Below, piece after piece: positions 1-5,732 of a stretch of 5,732 nucleotides of DNA (positions are counted from its first letter, which is position 1; each line of letters begins with the position of its first letter). The position numbers and the translations under genes are program-made. The stretch is from Chitinophagaceae bacterium (lineage in GTDB: Bacteria; Bacteroidota; Bacteroidia; Chitinophagales; Chitinophagaceae): NCBI GenBank assembly GCA_947463755.1, contig CANHUK010000132.1:1-5732 (forward strand), read 5' to 3'. Below the pieces are notes generated by a model that was not told the origin of the DNA, made no database searches, and worked only from the letters and a program-made list of their open reading frames with translations.

Positions 1-79
1 AAAAATTACAGCCAAATTTTGGAAACCTCATCAACTTCCTTTGACTTGAGGCTGTCTGGCCATTGATGTTCGATCAGGT

Positions 80-973
80 TCATTGATATAGCCTGACCCA
101 GTCCACCACCATATTGATGGGCAATTCCTTCGGGTCCTTGATCTTTCCGGGCCAGCTGCCCTCGAGTTGCTGGTCGATGATCAGGTAGAACGGCTGATCA
201 AAGGGCCATTGGTAGGTGCCAGCTCCGGGTACCTTGGGATAGGTGATCGTTTCCACGCCGTTGATGGCATAGACCAGTTTATCGGGGTACCAGCTTACGC
301 TGTAGACATTGAACCCGGAGGTATCGATCTTTCCGGTGTTGAACTTTTTAGGTGTATCCTGTTTGAGTGTGATGGTATAATGATTATGGGTAGTCTGGTA
401 AGCGAAGGCGTCGTGGTTGAGTCGTTCCATAATGTCCATCTCTCCGTTATGCTGATCGGGATAGACATCCTTTTCCGACATCATCCAGATGGCGGGCCAG
501 GCACCATGTGCGGCATCGAGTTTTGCCCGGATCTCGATCCTGCCGTATTGAAAGGCGAATTTTCCCGCACTGTAGATCCCCCCGGTCAGATATGGCCTGG
601 GATCTCCGTTGATGGTATCGTGGTTGACGATCCCGCGCAGGTAAATATTTTCATTATCGAATCGGACCACGTCATCATGCGTGCCGGTGATGTATCGGAA
701 ACAACCGGTGTTCTCCTGCCATTTTTCCTTCGGGGTCTTCCATTTGGGAGAAGTGAAGAGATCGATGCGCGACCATGTTGATGTATCGAGCCTGCCTTTA
801 TTGAAGTTATCCTCCCAAACGAGCGTCCATGATACATTGGCGTTTCTTCTTTTTTCCTTTTGGACGAAGATGTATCGGTCCGTTTTTCTGAAAGGCCGGT
901 CATTGATGGTATGACCTGACAGTGTCATCTGTGCAATGATCAGTAGAGATAGTATCGATCTGGCAGACATCAT
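80..973 (-). CDS. Secreted GH16-family endo-glycanase
   Basis: This is a glycoside hydrolase family 16 enzyme with a concanavalin-A-like jelly-roll fold, a family of retaining endo-enzymes acting on beta-glucans and beta-galactans. Numbered from the ATG at 973 (297 aa), it has a short hydrophobic signal segment (about residues 5-20), a basic linker, and a catalytic domain from about residue 48 to the end. The signature EMDIME (bases 425-442) gives nucleophile E178, helper D180 and acid/base E183. This ExDxxE spacing is the beta-bulge type seen in laminarinases, agarases, carrageenases and porphyranases, not the ExDxE type of lichenases. GAWPAIWMM (157-165) just before it is also typical. The frame stays open upstream to a TTG at 1054, but that would put 27 hydrophilic residues before the signal peptide, so one of the tandem ATGs at 973/970 is preferred. 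No Shine-Dalgarno is visible. It is divergent from the SGNH gene. The substrate is not determinable here; laminarin-type glucan, a galactan or a host O-glycan are all possible. Confidence 0.9.
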   Translation of the reverse strand: MMSARSILSLLIIAQMTLSGHTINDRPFRKTDRYIFVQKEKRRNANVSWTLVWEDNFNKGRLDTSTWSRIDLFTSPKWKTPKEKWQENTGCFRYITGTHDDVVRFDNENIYLRGIVNHDTINGDPRPYLTGGIYSAGKFAFQYGRIEIRAKLDAAHGAWPAIWMMSEKDVYPDQHNGEMDIMERLNHDAFAYQTTHNHYTITLKQDTPKKFNTGKIDTSGFNVYSVSWYPDKLVYAINGVETITYPKVPGAGTYQWPFDQPFYLIIDQQLEGSWPGKIKDPKELPINMVVDWVRLYQ

Positions 974-1074
974 TTTACCAAGATATGATTTGAATGAATA
1001 AGTCTCATCAAGAGTGACCGGCACCAAAAGATTATTTTTTGTTTCACGCTTCAACGAATAATATTGTAACCATC

Positions 1075-1090
1075 CGAAAAGATATTTTCG
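1075..1090. repeat. Short perfect inverted repeat in divergent intergenic region
   Basis: The arms CGAAAA (1075-1080) and TTTTCG (1085-1090) are separated by GATA and form a perfect 6-base dyad. It lies 34 bases upstream of the SGNH start and about 100 bases upstream of the GH16 start, so it could be an operator shared by both divergent genes. The right arm also makes TATTTTCG (1083-1090), one mismatch from the Bacteroidota -7 box TAnnTTTG, but the nearest upstream TTG (1064-1066) is only 16 bases away, shorter than usual. A 6-base AT-rich dyad can occur by chance. Confidence 0.3.
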
Positions 1091-1123
1091 ATCCTGTATC
1101 TACAAATCCTTAGAACTCAACTG

Positions 1124-1864
1124 ATGAAAAAGTCTTTGCAACATCTGATCATGCTGCTGATATTTATATTTATTTATTGTGATCAGGGGCATACTCAATA
1201 TCTTTCCAAAACAACTGATCTCCGGATCGCCTGCGTCGGCAACAGCATCACGGCAGGTGCACGGGTGGCAGATCCTTCTAAACATGGATATCCTGCCATC
1301 TTGTCCGATCTGCTGCAGTCCGGTGGATATCAAAAATGTCTGGTTCGAAACTTCGGTATCGGCGGAGCCACGGTCCTGAAGTTCGGTACTCCGAATATCT
1401 GGCGCGTACTGGATTCGCTGAAATTATTTGTGCCGGATATTGTGATCATCGAGGTGGGTACCAATGAAACGGTGGGAGAACCGAGACGAAATTGGGAACA
1501 CATCGACGCTTTCGAAACCGATTATCAGGAATATATCAACAGGTTGCGCGCCATCAATCCTGCATGCCGCATCATCCTGTGCAGTCCGCCGGACATGGTA
1601 TTAACCACGCCAAACCTGCCGGCGGAACGAGTGGCCAATCTGACGGAACGCAGGCCGCGGATATGGGAATTGCATGAGCGGATCCGAACATTATCAAAAG
1701 TGGAGGGCATTTATTTTTTAGATCTGTCGAAAGCATTTCGCGGTCGCCCAGATCTGATGACGCCGATGGATGGTGTACATCCAAATCAGGCAGGTTATGC
1801 ATTTCTGGCCGAACAAGTATTTCATTTGCTGAAAAAGAAGCGCCTCATCCGCCAACAAATATGA
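1124..1864 (+). CDS. Secreted SGNH/GDSL-type hydrolase (probable carbohydrate esterase)
   Basis: This 246-aa protein has a signal peptide (about residues 1-24; KK followed by a hydrophobic run) and then one SGNH-hydrolase domain that fills the rest. All the family blocks are visible: block I VGNSIT with nucleophile S41; block II FGIGGATV, supplying an oxyanion glycine near 80-81; block III VGTNE with oxyanion N114; and block V DGVHPNQAGY with D216 and H219 completing the Ser-His-Asp triad. Block III reads GTNE where GxND is usual. SGNH proteins of this layout are often carbohydrate O-acetylesterases in Bacteroidota sugar loci. An acetyl- or acyl-esterase acting on a decorated polysaccharide in the periplasm or outside the cell fits the GH16 and GH43-like neighbours, but the substrate is inferred from context only. 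The ATG at 1124 is the natural start because the signal peptide begins directly there; no Shine-Dalgarno is seen. A 51-base gap separates it from the next gene on the same strand. Confidence 0.88.
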   Translation: MKKSLQHLIMLLIFIFIYCDQGHTQYLSKTTDLRIACVGNSITAGARVADPSKHGYPAILSDLLQSGGYQKCLVRNFGIGGATVLKFGTPNIWRVLDSLKLFVPDIVIIEVGTNETVGEPRRNWEHIDAFETDYQEYINRLRAINPACRIILCSPPDMVLTTPNLPAERVANLTERRPRIWELHERIRTLSKVEGIYFLDLSKAFRGRPDLMTPMDGVHPNQAGYAFLAEQVFHLLKKKRLIRQQI

Positions 1865-1915
1865 ACACGGATTGTCTGTAATGCATTCCTTTTCATATTT
1901 ATTTTACGCGGGAGT

Positions 1916-2224
1916 ATGTCTGAGATCCGGGAAAGAAAGATAGGTCAGGATGCGTTGACTACGGTGGATATCGATCGAATCATCGAAATGGCCTGGGAGG
2001 ATCGTACGCCTTTCGAAGCCATCGAATTCCAGTTCGGATTATCTGAAGCTCAGGTCATCCGGTTGATGCGCAACACGCTCAAGCGTAAAAGTTTCAATAT
2101 CTGGCGGCAGCGGGTGAACAGCGGCGTGAGTCAAAAGCATCTGACCAAAAGGATTCCGGAGATCACCCGGTTCAAATGTGATCGTCAGCGGCAGATCAGC
2201 GGGAACAAGATCAGTAAGCGGTGA
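1916..2224 (+). CDS. TIGR03643/DUF2805 family protein, function unknown
   Basis: This 102-aa cytoplasmic protein without signal peptide or membrane segment matches, from memory, the TIGR03643 (DUF2805) family. The core runs from about residue 16 to 67 and includes the characteristic DIDRIIEMAWEDRTPFEAIE stretch (18-37), then FGLSEAQVIRLMR (40-52) and SFNIWRQRV (59-67). The two predicted helices around the tight GLSEAQV turn resemble a helix-turn-helix, and the protein is basic towards its C-terminus, so nucleic-acid binding is conceivable, but I know of no established function. The C-terminal tail after about residue 75 is outside the recognisable core. GGGAG at 1910-1914 is too close to the ATG to act as a normal ribosome binding site. 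The gene sits 51 bases after the SGNH hydrolase on the same strand, so co-transcription is possible, and its stop is 24 bases from the stop of the convergent GH43-like gene. Confidence 0.85.
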   Translation: MSEIRERKIGQDALTTVDIDRIIEMAWEDRTPFEAIEFQFGLSEAQVIRLMRNTLKRKSFNIWRQRVNSGVSQKHLTKRIPEITRFKCDRQRQISGNKISKR

Positions 2225-2248
2225 GGCCCTGTGCCTTAGCTCCGCAGC

Positions 2249-3220
2249 TTATTTCAGATAAGGCCCGTTTTCATTCCACAGCACTTCCCGGTTCGAGAGA
2301 TACCAGGTCTTTCCCTGGTCGTTATTTCCCTGATAGAAGAGCCAGGTGCGACCGTCATCGTTCTGGAACAGATGCGGGTGTCCGGATTCGCTGTAATTCC
2401 AGGTACCGGGATCTCCGTTGGTCAGAAAGGGCTTATTGGATAGTCGTTCCCATTTGACACCATCCGTGCTTTTGGCGACGCCGATCTGTTGCGGGTCGTT
2501 GTTGTACGCGCCGGCATAGAACATGTACAGGGTATTCCCCTTCCGCACGATCGAGGCACCTTCCACGCATTGGCCTTCCCACGGGTATTGCGGTTTCAGG
2601 ATCGGTGCATCGGTGAGCTGTGTCCACTGGTCGCGGTTGAAATTCGTGTTCAATGGGGCAGATGCCACGCCCTGCATCTGGATCTTGTAGGCCGAGTCGC
2701 GGGTAGCGAAATAGAGGAGATAGCGGTCTCCGAAGGGGAATACTTCTGCATCGATGGCACGGCCGCAGTTCCAGTTCCCCGTGGGGCGGAAGATCGGGTT
2801 GGTGGGATTGCGTTTGAAGTCGATCCCATTGTCGGAGACGGCGTGGCAGATGGCATCCTTTGGACCGTTACCATAGGTCTGATAGAACAGATGCACCTGT
2901 TTGCCGATGACGATGGCGCAGGGTGCGGCGAGACCGTTCTTTTCAGGTTCTGTGGCCGGCGTGATCTCACCGATCTTGTTCCAGCGCACGAGATCACGGC
3001 TTTCGGCGATGCCGATGCCGAGTCCCTTCACCGGGTGGTTCTTATCCTTGTGTGCGGGCAGGGTGTAATACATCAGGTATCTGCCGCTGAATTTCACGAC
3101 GTGTGGATCTTTTGAGAATGGGATGCCCTTGCGCGTGGTATCGCCGAACATCATGGCGGGTTGCTGGGCTTGCAAGCAAATGGGTAAGATCAGCAGCAGG
3201 AGAAGGAAGGGTTTGGGCAT
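2249..3220 (-). CDS. Secreted GH43-like five-bladed beta-propeller glycoside hydrolase
   Basis: This 323-aa protein starts with a clear signal peptide (MPKPFLLLLLILPICLQA, cleavage likely before QQ at 19-20). The mature part looks like a single five-bladed propeller of clan GH-F, probably GH43; these are inverting, usually exo-acting enzymes on arabinose, xylose, galactose or related units. The GH43 triad can be assigned by position: general base D38 in SKDPHVVKF; pKa-modulating D157 in RAIDAEVF, followed by YLLYFATRD; and general acid E220 in CVEGASIV, followed by LYMFYAG. The spacings (119 and 63 residues) suit GH43. ESGHPHLF (278-285) provides the conserved central histidine region. Blade repeats of the type GxxYLxY recur through the protein. 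It appears full length with no extra carbohydrate-binding module. The neighbouring GH16 and SGNH genes support a role in polysaccharide breakdown. Sugar specificity is not readable; GH117 or an unclassified propeller family is the main alternative. Confidence 0.85.
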   Translation of the reverse strand: MPKPFLLLLLILPICLQAQQPAMMFGDTTRKGIPFSKDPHVVKFSGRYLMYYTLPAHKDKNHPVKGLGIGIAESRDLVRWNKIGEITPATEPEKNGLAAPCAIVIGKQVHLFYQTYGNGPKDAICHAVSDNGIDFKRNPTNPIFRPTGNWNCGRAIDAEVFPFGDRYLLYFATRDSAYKIQMQGVASAPLNTNFNRDQWTQLTDAPILKPQYPWEGQCVEGASIVRKGNTLYMFYAGAYNNDPQQIGVAKSTDGVKWERLSNKPFLTNGDPGTWNYSESGHPHLFQNDDGRTWLFYQGNNDQGKTWYLSNREVLWNENGPYLK

Positions 3221-3274
3221 GTTTGAAGGTAAGTAATAAGTGTGGAAATGAGGATCTGATTACGTGATTGACAG

Positions 3275-3288
3275 TCGCCAAATGGCGA
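3275..3288. repeat. 14-base palindrome overlapping first 23-base repeat unit
   Basis: TCGCCA (3275-3280) and TGGCGA (3283-3288) are perfect 6-base inverted arms around AA. The palindrome overlaps the start of the 23-base direct repeat array at 3278, in the divergent region between the GH43-like gene and the ATPase gene. It could be a dimeric regulator site or simply the distinct left end of the array. Its arms are GC-rich compared with the flanking AT-rich DNA. Confidence 0.5.
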
Positions 3289-3369
3289 ATGAAAAAGTGG
3301 CCAAATAAAGAAGCAAAGTACCGCCAAATTAGGAAGTAAAATCTCTCCATATTAGGAAAAAATTCTCCT
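3278..3369 (+). repeat. Four direct repeats with an exact 23-base period
   Basis: Units begin at 3278, 3301, 3324 and 3347, each 23 bases with no spacer or indel. The consensus is CCAAATTAGGAAGTAAA followed by a variable pyrimidine-rich end. Ten columns are identical in all four units (1-3, 5, 6, 10-12, 15, 16). The first six bases are CCAAAT in units 1-3 and CCATAT in unit 4. Units 3 and 4 contain CC(A/T)6GG, a near-dyad core. The array lies between the divergent GH43-like and ATPase genes and ends 45 bases before the ATPase ATG. The period is just over two helical turns, so successive sites would be nearly in phase on one face of the helix, as expected for a cooperative binding array or iteron-like element. 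The binding protein and role are unknown. It is not coding in any convincing frame, and 23 is not a multiple of three. Confidence 0.75.
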
Positions 3370-3383
3370 TAGGGCTATCTTCG
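3352..3383 (+). promoter_or_regulatory. Possible Bacteroidota-type promoter for the ATPase gene
   Basis: TATCTTCG at 3376-3383 differs at one position from the Bacteroidota -7 consensus TAnnTTTG. Twenty bases upstream is TTAG (3352-3355), a partial match to the -33 TTTG box, and 20 fits the usual spacing. The -33 element would lie inside the fourth 23-base repeat, so a protein bound to the array could block or recruit RNA polymerase. Transcription would start around 3390, about 25 bases before the ATG at 3415. The match is imperfect at both boxes. Confidence 0.3.
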
Positions 3384-3414
3384 ATGTTTGGAAGCATCCC
3401 TTAAGATCGTGTAT

Positions 3415-4683
3415 ATGTCTGGAAACAAATATCTACCAAGGTTGTGTGATCAGGAGTTGGCGGAGGCATTGGCCAGTGCCGGTGCTGTGTTGATCGAAGG
3501 GCCAAAATGGTGTGGCAAGACCCGAACGGCATCAAAGGCTGCTGCCAGTGTGTTGTACATGCAGGACCCGGACCAGGCAACGAATTACCTGTCCCTGGCA
3601 GATGCCAAGCCATCCTTGTTGTTGAAAGGGGAAACACCTCGATTGATAGACGAATGGCAGATGGCACCGGTATTATGGGATGCCGTCAGATTTACCGTTG
3701 ATCAGCGCGGTGAAATGGGTCAGTTCATCCTCACGGGTTCGGCTGTACCCGCTGATGGGGTAACAGCGCATACGGGAACGGGTAGATTTGCCAGGATATC
3801 TATGCGTCCCATGAGTCTCTTCGAATCGGGTGAGTCTGCCGGTTCCGTATCCCTGAGATCACTTTTTAATGGTTGTCATGATCTGGATTGCATTTCTACC
3901 CTGACCATTGAGCAGATCGCATTTTCCATTTGCAGGGGTGGTTGGCCGGCAGCTGTCCTGAGGGGTGATCAAACGTCACTCAGAATGTCCAGGGATTATG
4001 TTGAATCTGTGATCCAGCAAGATATATCCCGGGTAGATGGTGTCGAAAAGAATCCGGATCGGGTTAGATTGCTGCTTCGTTCATTGGCGCGAAATATCGG
4101 CACAACGGCGTCCATCCATACCATTTTGGAGGATGTCGAATCATCTGATATCAGTATTTCTGACAAAACCATCAGTGCGTATCTGAATGCACTTCGCAGG
4201 ATCTTTGTCATTGAGGATCTTCCTGCTTGGTTACCCTCCATCAGATCGAAAACGGCCATTCGTTCAACCCCCAAACGACATTTTACAGATCCATCCATTG
4301 CCACGGCAGTATTGCGTATGAATCCGGAGGGAATACTTGGTGATTTCAATACATTCGGTTTTCTATTCGAGTCATTATGTACAAGGGATCTTCGAGTTTA
4401 TGCTCAATCCATCGATGCAGATGTATTTCATTATCGGGATAAGAACGGACTGGAAGCCGATCTTATCGTGAGATTACGTGATGGTCGATGGGGAGCCATT
4501 GAGGTAAAGCTTGGGCAGAAGCAGATCGATGAAGCAGCCAGGCACCTGCTGGCACTGCAGGCCAGGGTTGATGAAGACAAAATGGGTGCTGCTGCTTTTC
4601 TGATGGTCATCACCGGCGGACAATATGCGTATAGAAGAGCGGACGGGGTTCTGGTTGTTCCGATTGGATGCCTGCGCGATTGA
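3415..4683 (+). CDS. AAA+ ATPase with C-terminal DUF4143 domain
   Basis: This 422-aa cytoplasmic protein belongs to the widespread AAA/DUF4143 group. Numbered from the ATG at 3415: the Walker A loop GPKWCGKT is at 29-36, in the family-typical context GAVLIEGPKWCGKT; Walker B is LIDEW at 77-81; a sensor-1-like ILTGSA is at 105-110; and an arginine-rich SMRPMSLFESGES segment follows near 129-141. A helical, winged-helix-like region spans about 190-275. The C-terminal DUF4143 part ends in a PD-(D/E)XK-like core, with D349 in GLEADLIV and E363-V-K365 in AIEVKLG, so the putative metal-binding residues are kept. The physiological role of this group is not established; nuclease or defence-type functions are only inferred. 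The frame extends to a TTG at 3388, but the ATG at 3415 places the family's usual N-terminus (YLPRLCDQEL) close to the start. It is divergent from the GH43-like gene, preceded by the 23-base repeat array, and 52 bases ahead of the next gene. The link to the surrounding sugar genes is unclear. Confidence 0.9.
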   Translation: MSGNKYLPRLCDQELAEALASAGAVLIEGPKWCGKTRTASKAAASVLYMQDPDQATNYLSLADAKPSLLLKGETPRLIDEWQMAPVLWDAVRFTVDQRGEMGQFILTGSAVPADGVTAHTGTGRFARISMRPMSLFESGESAGSVSLRSLFNGCHDLDCISTLTIEQIAFSICRGGWPAAVLRGDQTSLRMSRDYVESVIQQDISRVDGVEKNPDRVRLLLRSLARNIGTTASIHTILEDVESSDISISDKTISAYLNALRRIFVIEDLPAWLPSIRSKTAIRSTPKRHFTDPSIATAVLRMNPEGILGDFNTFGFLFESLCTRDLRVYAQSIDADVFHYRDKNGLEADLIVRLRDGRWGAIEVKLGQKQIDEAARHLLALQARVDEDKMGAAAFLMVITGGQYAYRRADGVLVVPIGCLRD

Positions 4684-4735
4684 GCCTCACCATAAATATG
4701 AATCAAATTTTATAGCGGCATTTAAATATTAATTG

Positions 4736-5732
4736 ATGCAAATAAAAAGAATCAAGGGAATCCCCACATGTCGATATTTTCATATGCTGATCTTTTCTCT
4801 TTTATTTTTCTCTAATGCAGTATTTGATCACCTGCGCGCGCAAGGTAATTCCACCGACGACCTCGACATTGCCTCACGCATCCTGCCCGTTGATTCCACA
4901 AACATCCTCATCGATCCCGGATATTACACCTGGTGCGGCAGCGGCATTCAGGGAGAGGATGGCAAGTACTACATGTTCTATTCCAGATGGCCGCACGGTC
5001 CACGCGTGGCGGATGATGATTCCCTGAACCGCATCTTTGACGGGTTCAAAGGGTGGCAGAAATATTCGGAGATCGCCGTTGCCGTGTCCGATCGTCCGAC
5101 GGGTCCTTTCCGGCATCTGAAGACGATCATGAAGGGTGACTTTACGGCGGACAGATGGGATCGTTACACATTCCACAATCCGCAGATCAATTTTTTTGAG
5201 GGTCGGTATTATCTCTATTTCATCAGCAACGGCTTTTCTGACAACATGCATTTCACCCGTCCATTGTCCAGGGAGCAGCTGCATTGGTACAAATACAATT
5301 GCACGCAACGCATCGGGGTGGCGTCTTCTGCGGATATTGCCGGATTCCTGAATGGAAAGTTTCAGCGCAAGCCGGAGCATTTGATCATGCCCGACAGTGT
5401 CCGGACCTGGGAAGTGACGGTCAATCCATCGGTTACGCAAGGACCCGACGGCCGGTATTATATGATGTACAAATCGCGGAAGCCCGACCTCGGGCACATG
5501 ACCTTCTGGATGGCCGTGGCTCCGACGCCGGAAGGGCCCTTCACACATTATGGGGAGGTGGCTACCTCGGCCGATATGGCCTGCGAGGATCCGTATCTGT
5601 GGTACGATCGGCGTCGTCGGCGATTCTATGCGATCGCGAAGAATTTTTCTGCGAACAGCAGACTGACGAAGGAATTCGGGGCGCTGGTCCTTTTGACGTC
5701 GACGGACGGAAAGCAGTGGGATGCTGCAAAAC
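4736..5732 (+). CDS. Secreted beta-propeller glycoside hydrolase-like protein, 3' end cut by window
   Basis: An open frame of 332 codons runs to the window edge without a stop, so the C-terminus is missing. The N-terminus has a signal peptide with hydrophobic core LIFSLLFFSNAVF (18-30) and probable cleavage near RAQ-G (34-37). The in-frame ATG at 4784 (M17) would give a shorter, equally plausible signal. The mature region shows repeated propeller-blade patterns: DPGYYTW to DGKYYMFYSRW (60-85), FHNPQINFFEGRYYLYF (146-162), TVNPSVTQGPDGRYYMMYKS (228-247), and CEDPYLW to RRFYAIAKN (283-303). This resembles GH43/GH117-type clan-F propellers as found in Bacteroidota sugar loci, but it is clearly a different family from the gene at 2249-3220. 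The usual second-blade aspartate is replaced by Asn148 (HNP) and the third blade has WEVTVNP rather than EGP, so catalytic assignment is uncertain; D60, E226, E284 and D285 are candidates. It lies 52 bases after the ATPase gene on the same strand, with no clear promoter in the gap. Confidence 0.8.
   Translation, partial: MQIKRIKGIPTCRYFHMLIFSLLFFSNAVFDHLRAQGNSTDDLDIASRILPVDSTNILIDPGYYTWCGSGIQGEDGKYYMFYSRWPHGPRVADDDSLNRIFDGFKGWQKYSEIAVAVSDRPTGPFRHLKTIMKGDFTADRWDRYTFHNPQINFFEGRYYLYFISNGFSDNMHFTRPLSREQLHWYKYNCTQRIGVASSADIAGFLNGKFQRKPEHLIMPDSVRTWEVTVNPSVTQGPDGRYYMMYKSRKPDLGHMTFWMAVAPTPEGPFTHYGEVATSADMACEDPYLWYDRRRRRFYAIAKNFSANSRLTKEFGALVLLTSTDGKQWDAAK

Noticed and set aside
12..22. CCAAATTTTGG, an 11-base palindrome resembling the core of the 23-base repeats
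   Set aside because: It is a single copy with no second unit 23 bases away on either visible side; a short AT-rich palindrome is expected by chance.
167..781. 204-codon open frame on the plus strand opposite the GH16 gene
   Set aside because: It is antisense to a well-supported gene with catalytic motifs and its product shows no recognisable domain; it is a by-product of codon bias.
1064..1090. TTG-16-TATTTTCG as a promoter for the SGNH gene
   Set aside because: The 16-base spacing is shorter than the usual 19-21 and the -7 box has a mismatch, so it is mentioned only with the inverted repeat.
1124..1183. Lipoprotein signal in the SGNH hydrolase (Cys19 after FIY)
   Set aside because: The residues before the cysteine do not fit the lipobox, with a tyrosine at -1, so an ordinary signal peptide is more likely.
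2225..2248. Bidirectional terminator between the convergent genes
   Set aside because: The 24 bases show no convincing stem-loop with a T-run on either strand.
2489..3115. 208-codon open frame on the plus strand inside the GH43-like gene
   Set aside because: It is the antisense shadow of a gene with signal peptide and catalytic triad, and has no domain resemblance of its own.
3042..3350. 102-codon minus-strand frame crossing the repeat array and the GH43-like start
   Set aside because: It overlaps the GH43-like N-terminus in another frame, and the 23-base repeats are not in step with codons, so the apparent peptide is a translation of non-coding repeats.
3278..3369. CRISPR array
   Set aside because: The units are contiguous with a 23-base period and there are no unique spacers or cas genes.
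4874..5548. 224-codon open frame on the minus strand opposite the last gene
   Set aside because: The plus-strand frame encodes a signal peptide and propeller repeats and stays open to the window edge; the minus-strand product is basic, low in meaning and has no known motif.

Overview
The window most likely comes from a Bacteroidota bacterium, perhaps a free-living Chitinophagaceae or Sphingobacteriales relative; the genus cannot be read from it. The reasons are several secreted carbohydrate-active enzymes with Bacteroidota-style signal peptides, a TIGR03643/DUF2805 gene, an AAA+/DUF4143 ATPase of the kind common in this phylum, almost no Shine-Dalgarno sequences, and one near match to the TTTG/TAnnTTTG promoter type.

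Layout: bases 1-79 hold nothing I can name. A GH16-type endo-glycanase lies on the minus strand (80-973). It is divergent from a secreted SGNH/GDSL hydrolase (1124-1864), with a 150-base intergenic region that contains a small perfect inverted repeat. The SGNH gene is followed on the same strand by a short TIGR03643/DUF2805 gene (1916-2224). That gene converges, with a 24-base gap, on a minus-strand GH43-like beta-propeller hydrolase (2249-3220). The 194-base divergent region 3221-3414 carries the most striking signal in the window: four direct repeats at an exact 23-base period (3278-3369), the first overlapping a 14-base palindrome. Next comes a plus-strand AAA+ ATPase with a DUF4143 C-terminus (3415-4683). 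After 52 bases there is a second, different secreted beta-propeller hydrolase-like gene (4736 to the window end), which is cut off by the window edge.

How the parts may work together: GH16, SGNH esterase and two five-bladed-propeller proteins, all with export signals, suggest a polysaccharide degradation locus. An endo-enzyme would cut the chain, an esterase would remove acyl decorations, and exo-acting propeller enzymes would trim oligosaccharides. No SusC/SusD pair, regulator or sulfatase is visible, so the substrate cannot be named and this may be only the edge of such a locus. The ATPase and the DUF2805 gene have no obvious role in glycan use. The ATPase and its upstream repeat array look like an independent cassette placed between the sugar genes.

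No RNA genes, insertion sequences, CRISPR arrays or convincing rho-independent terminators were found.
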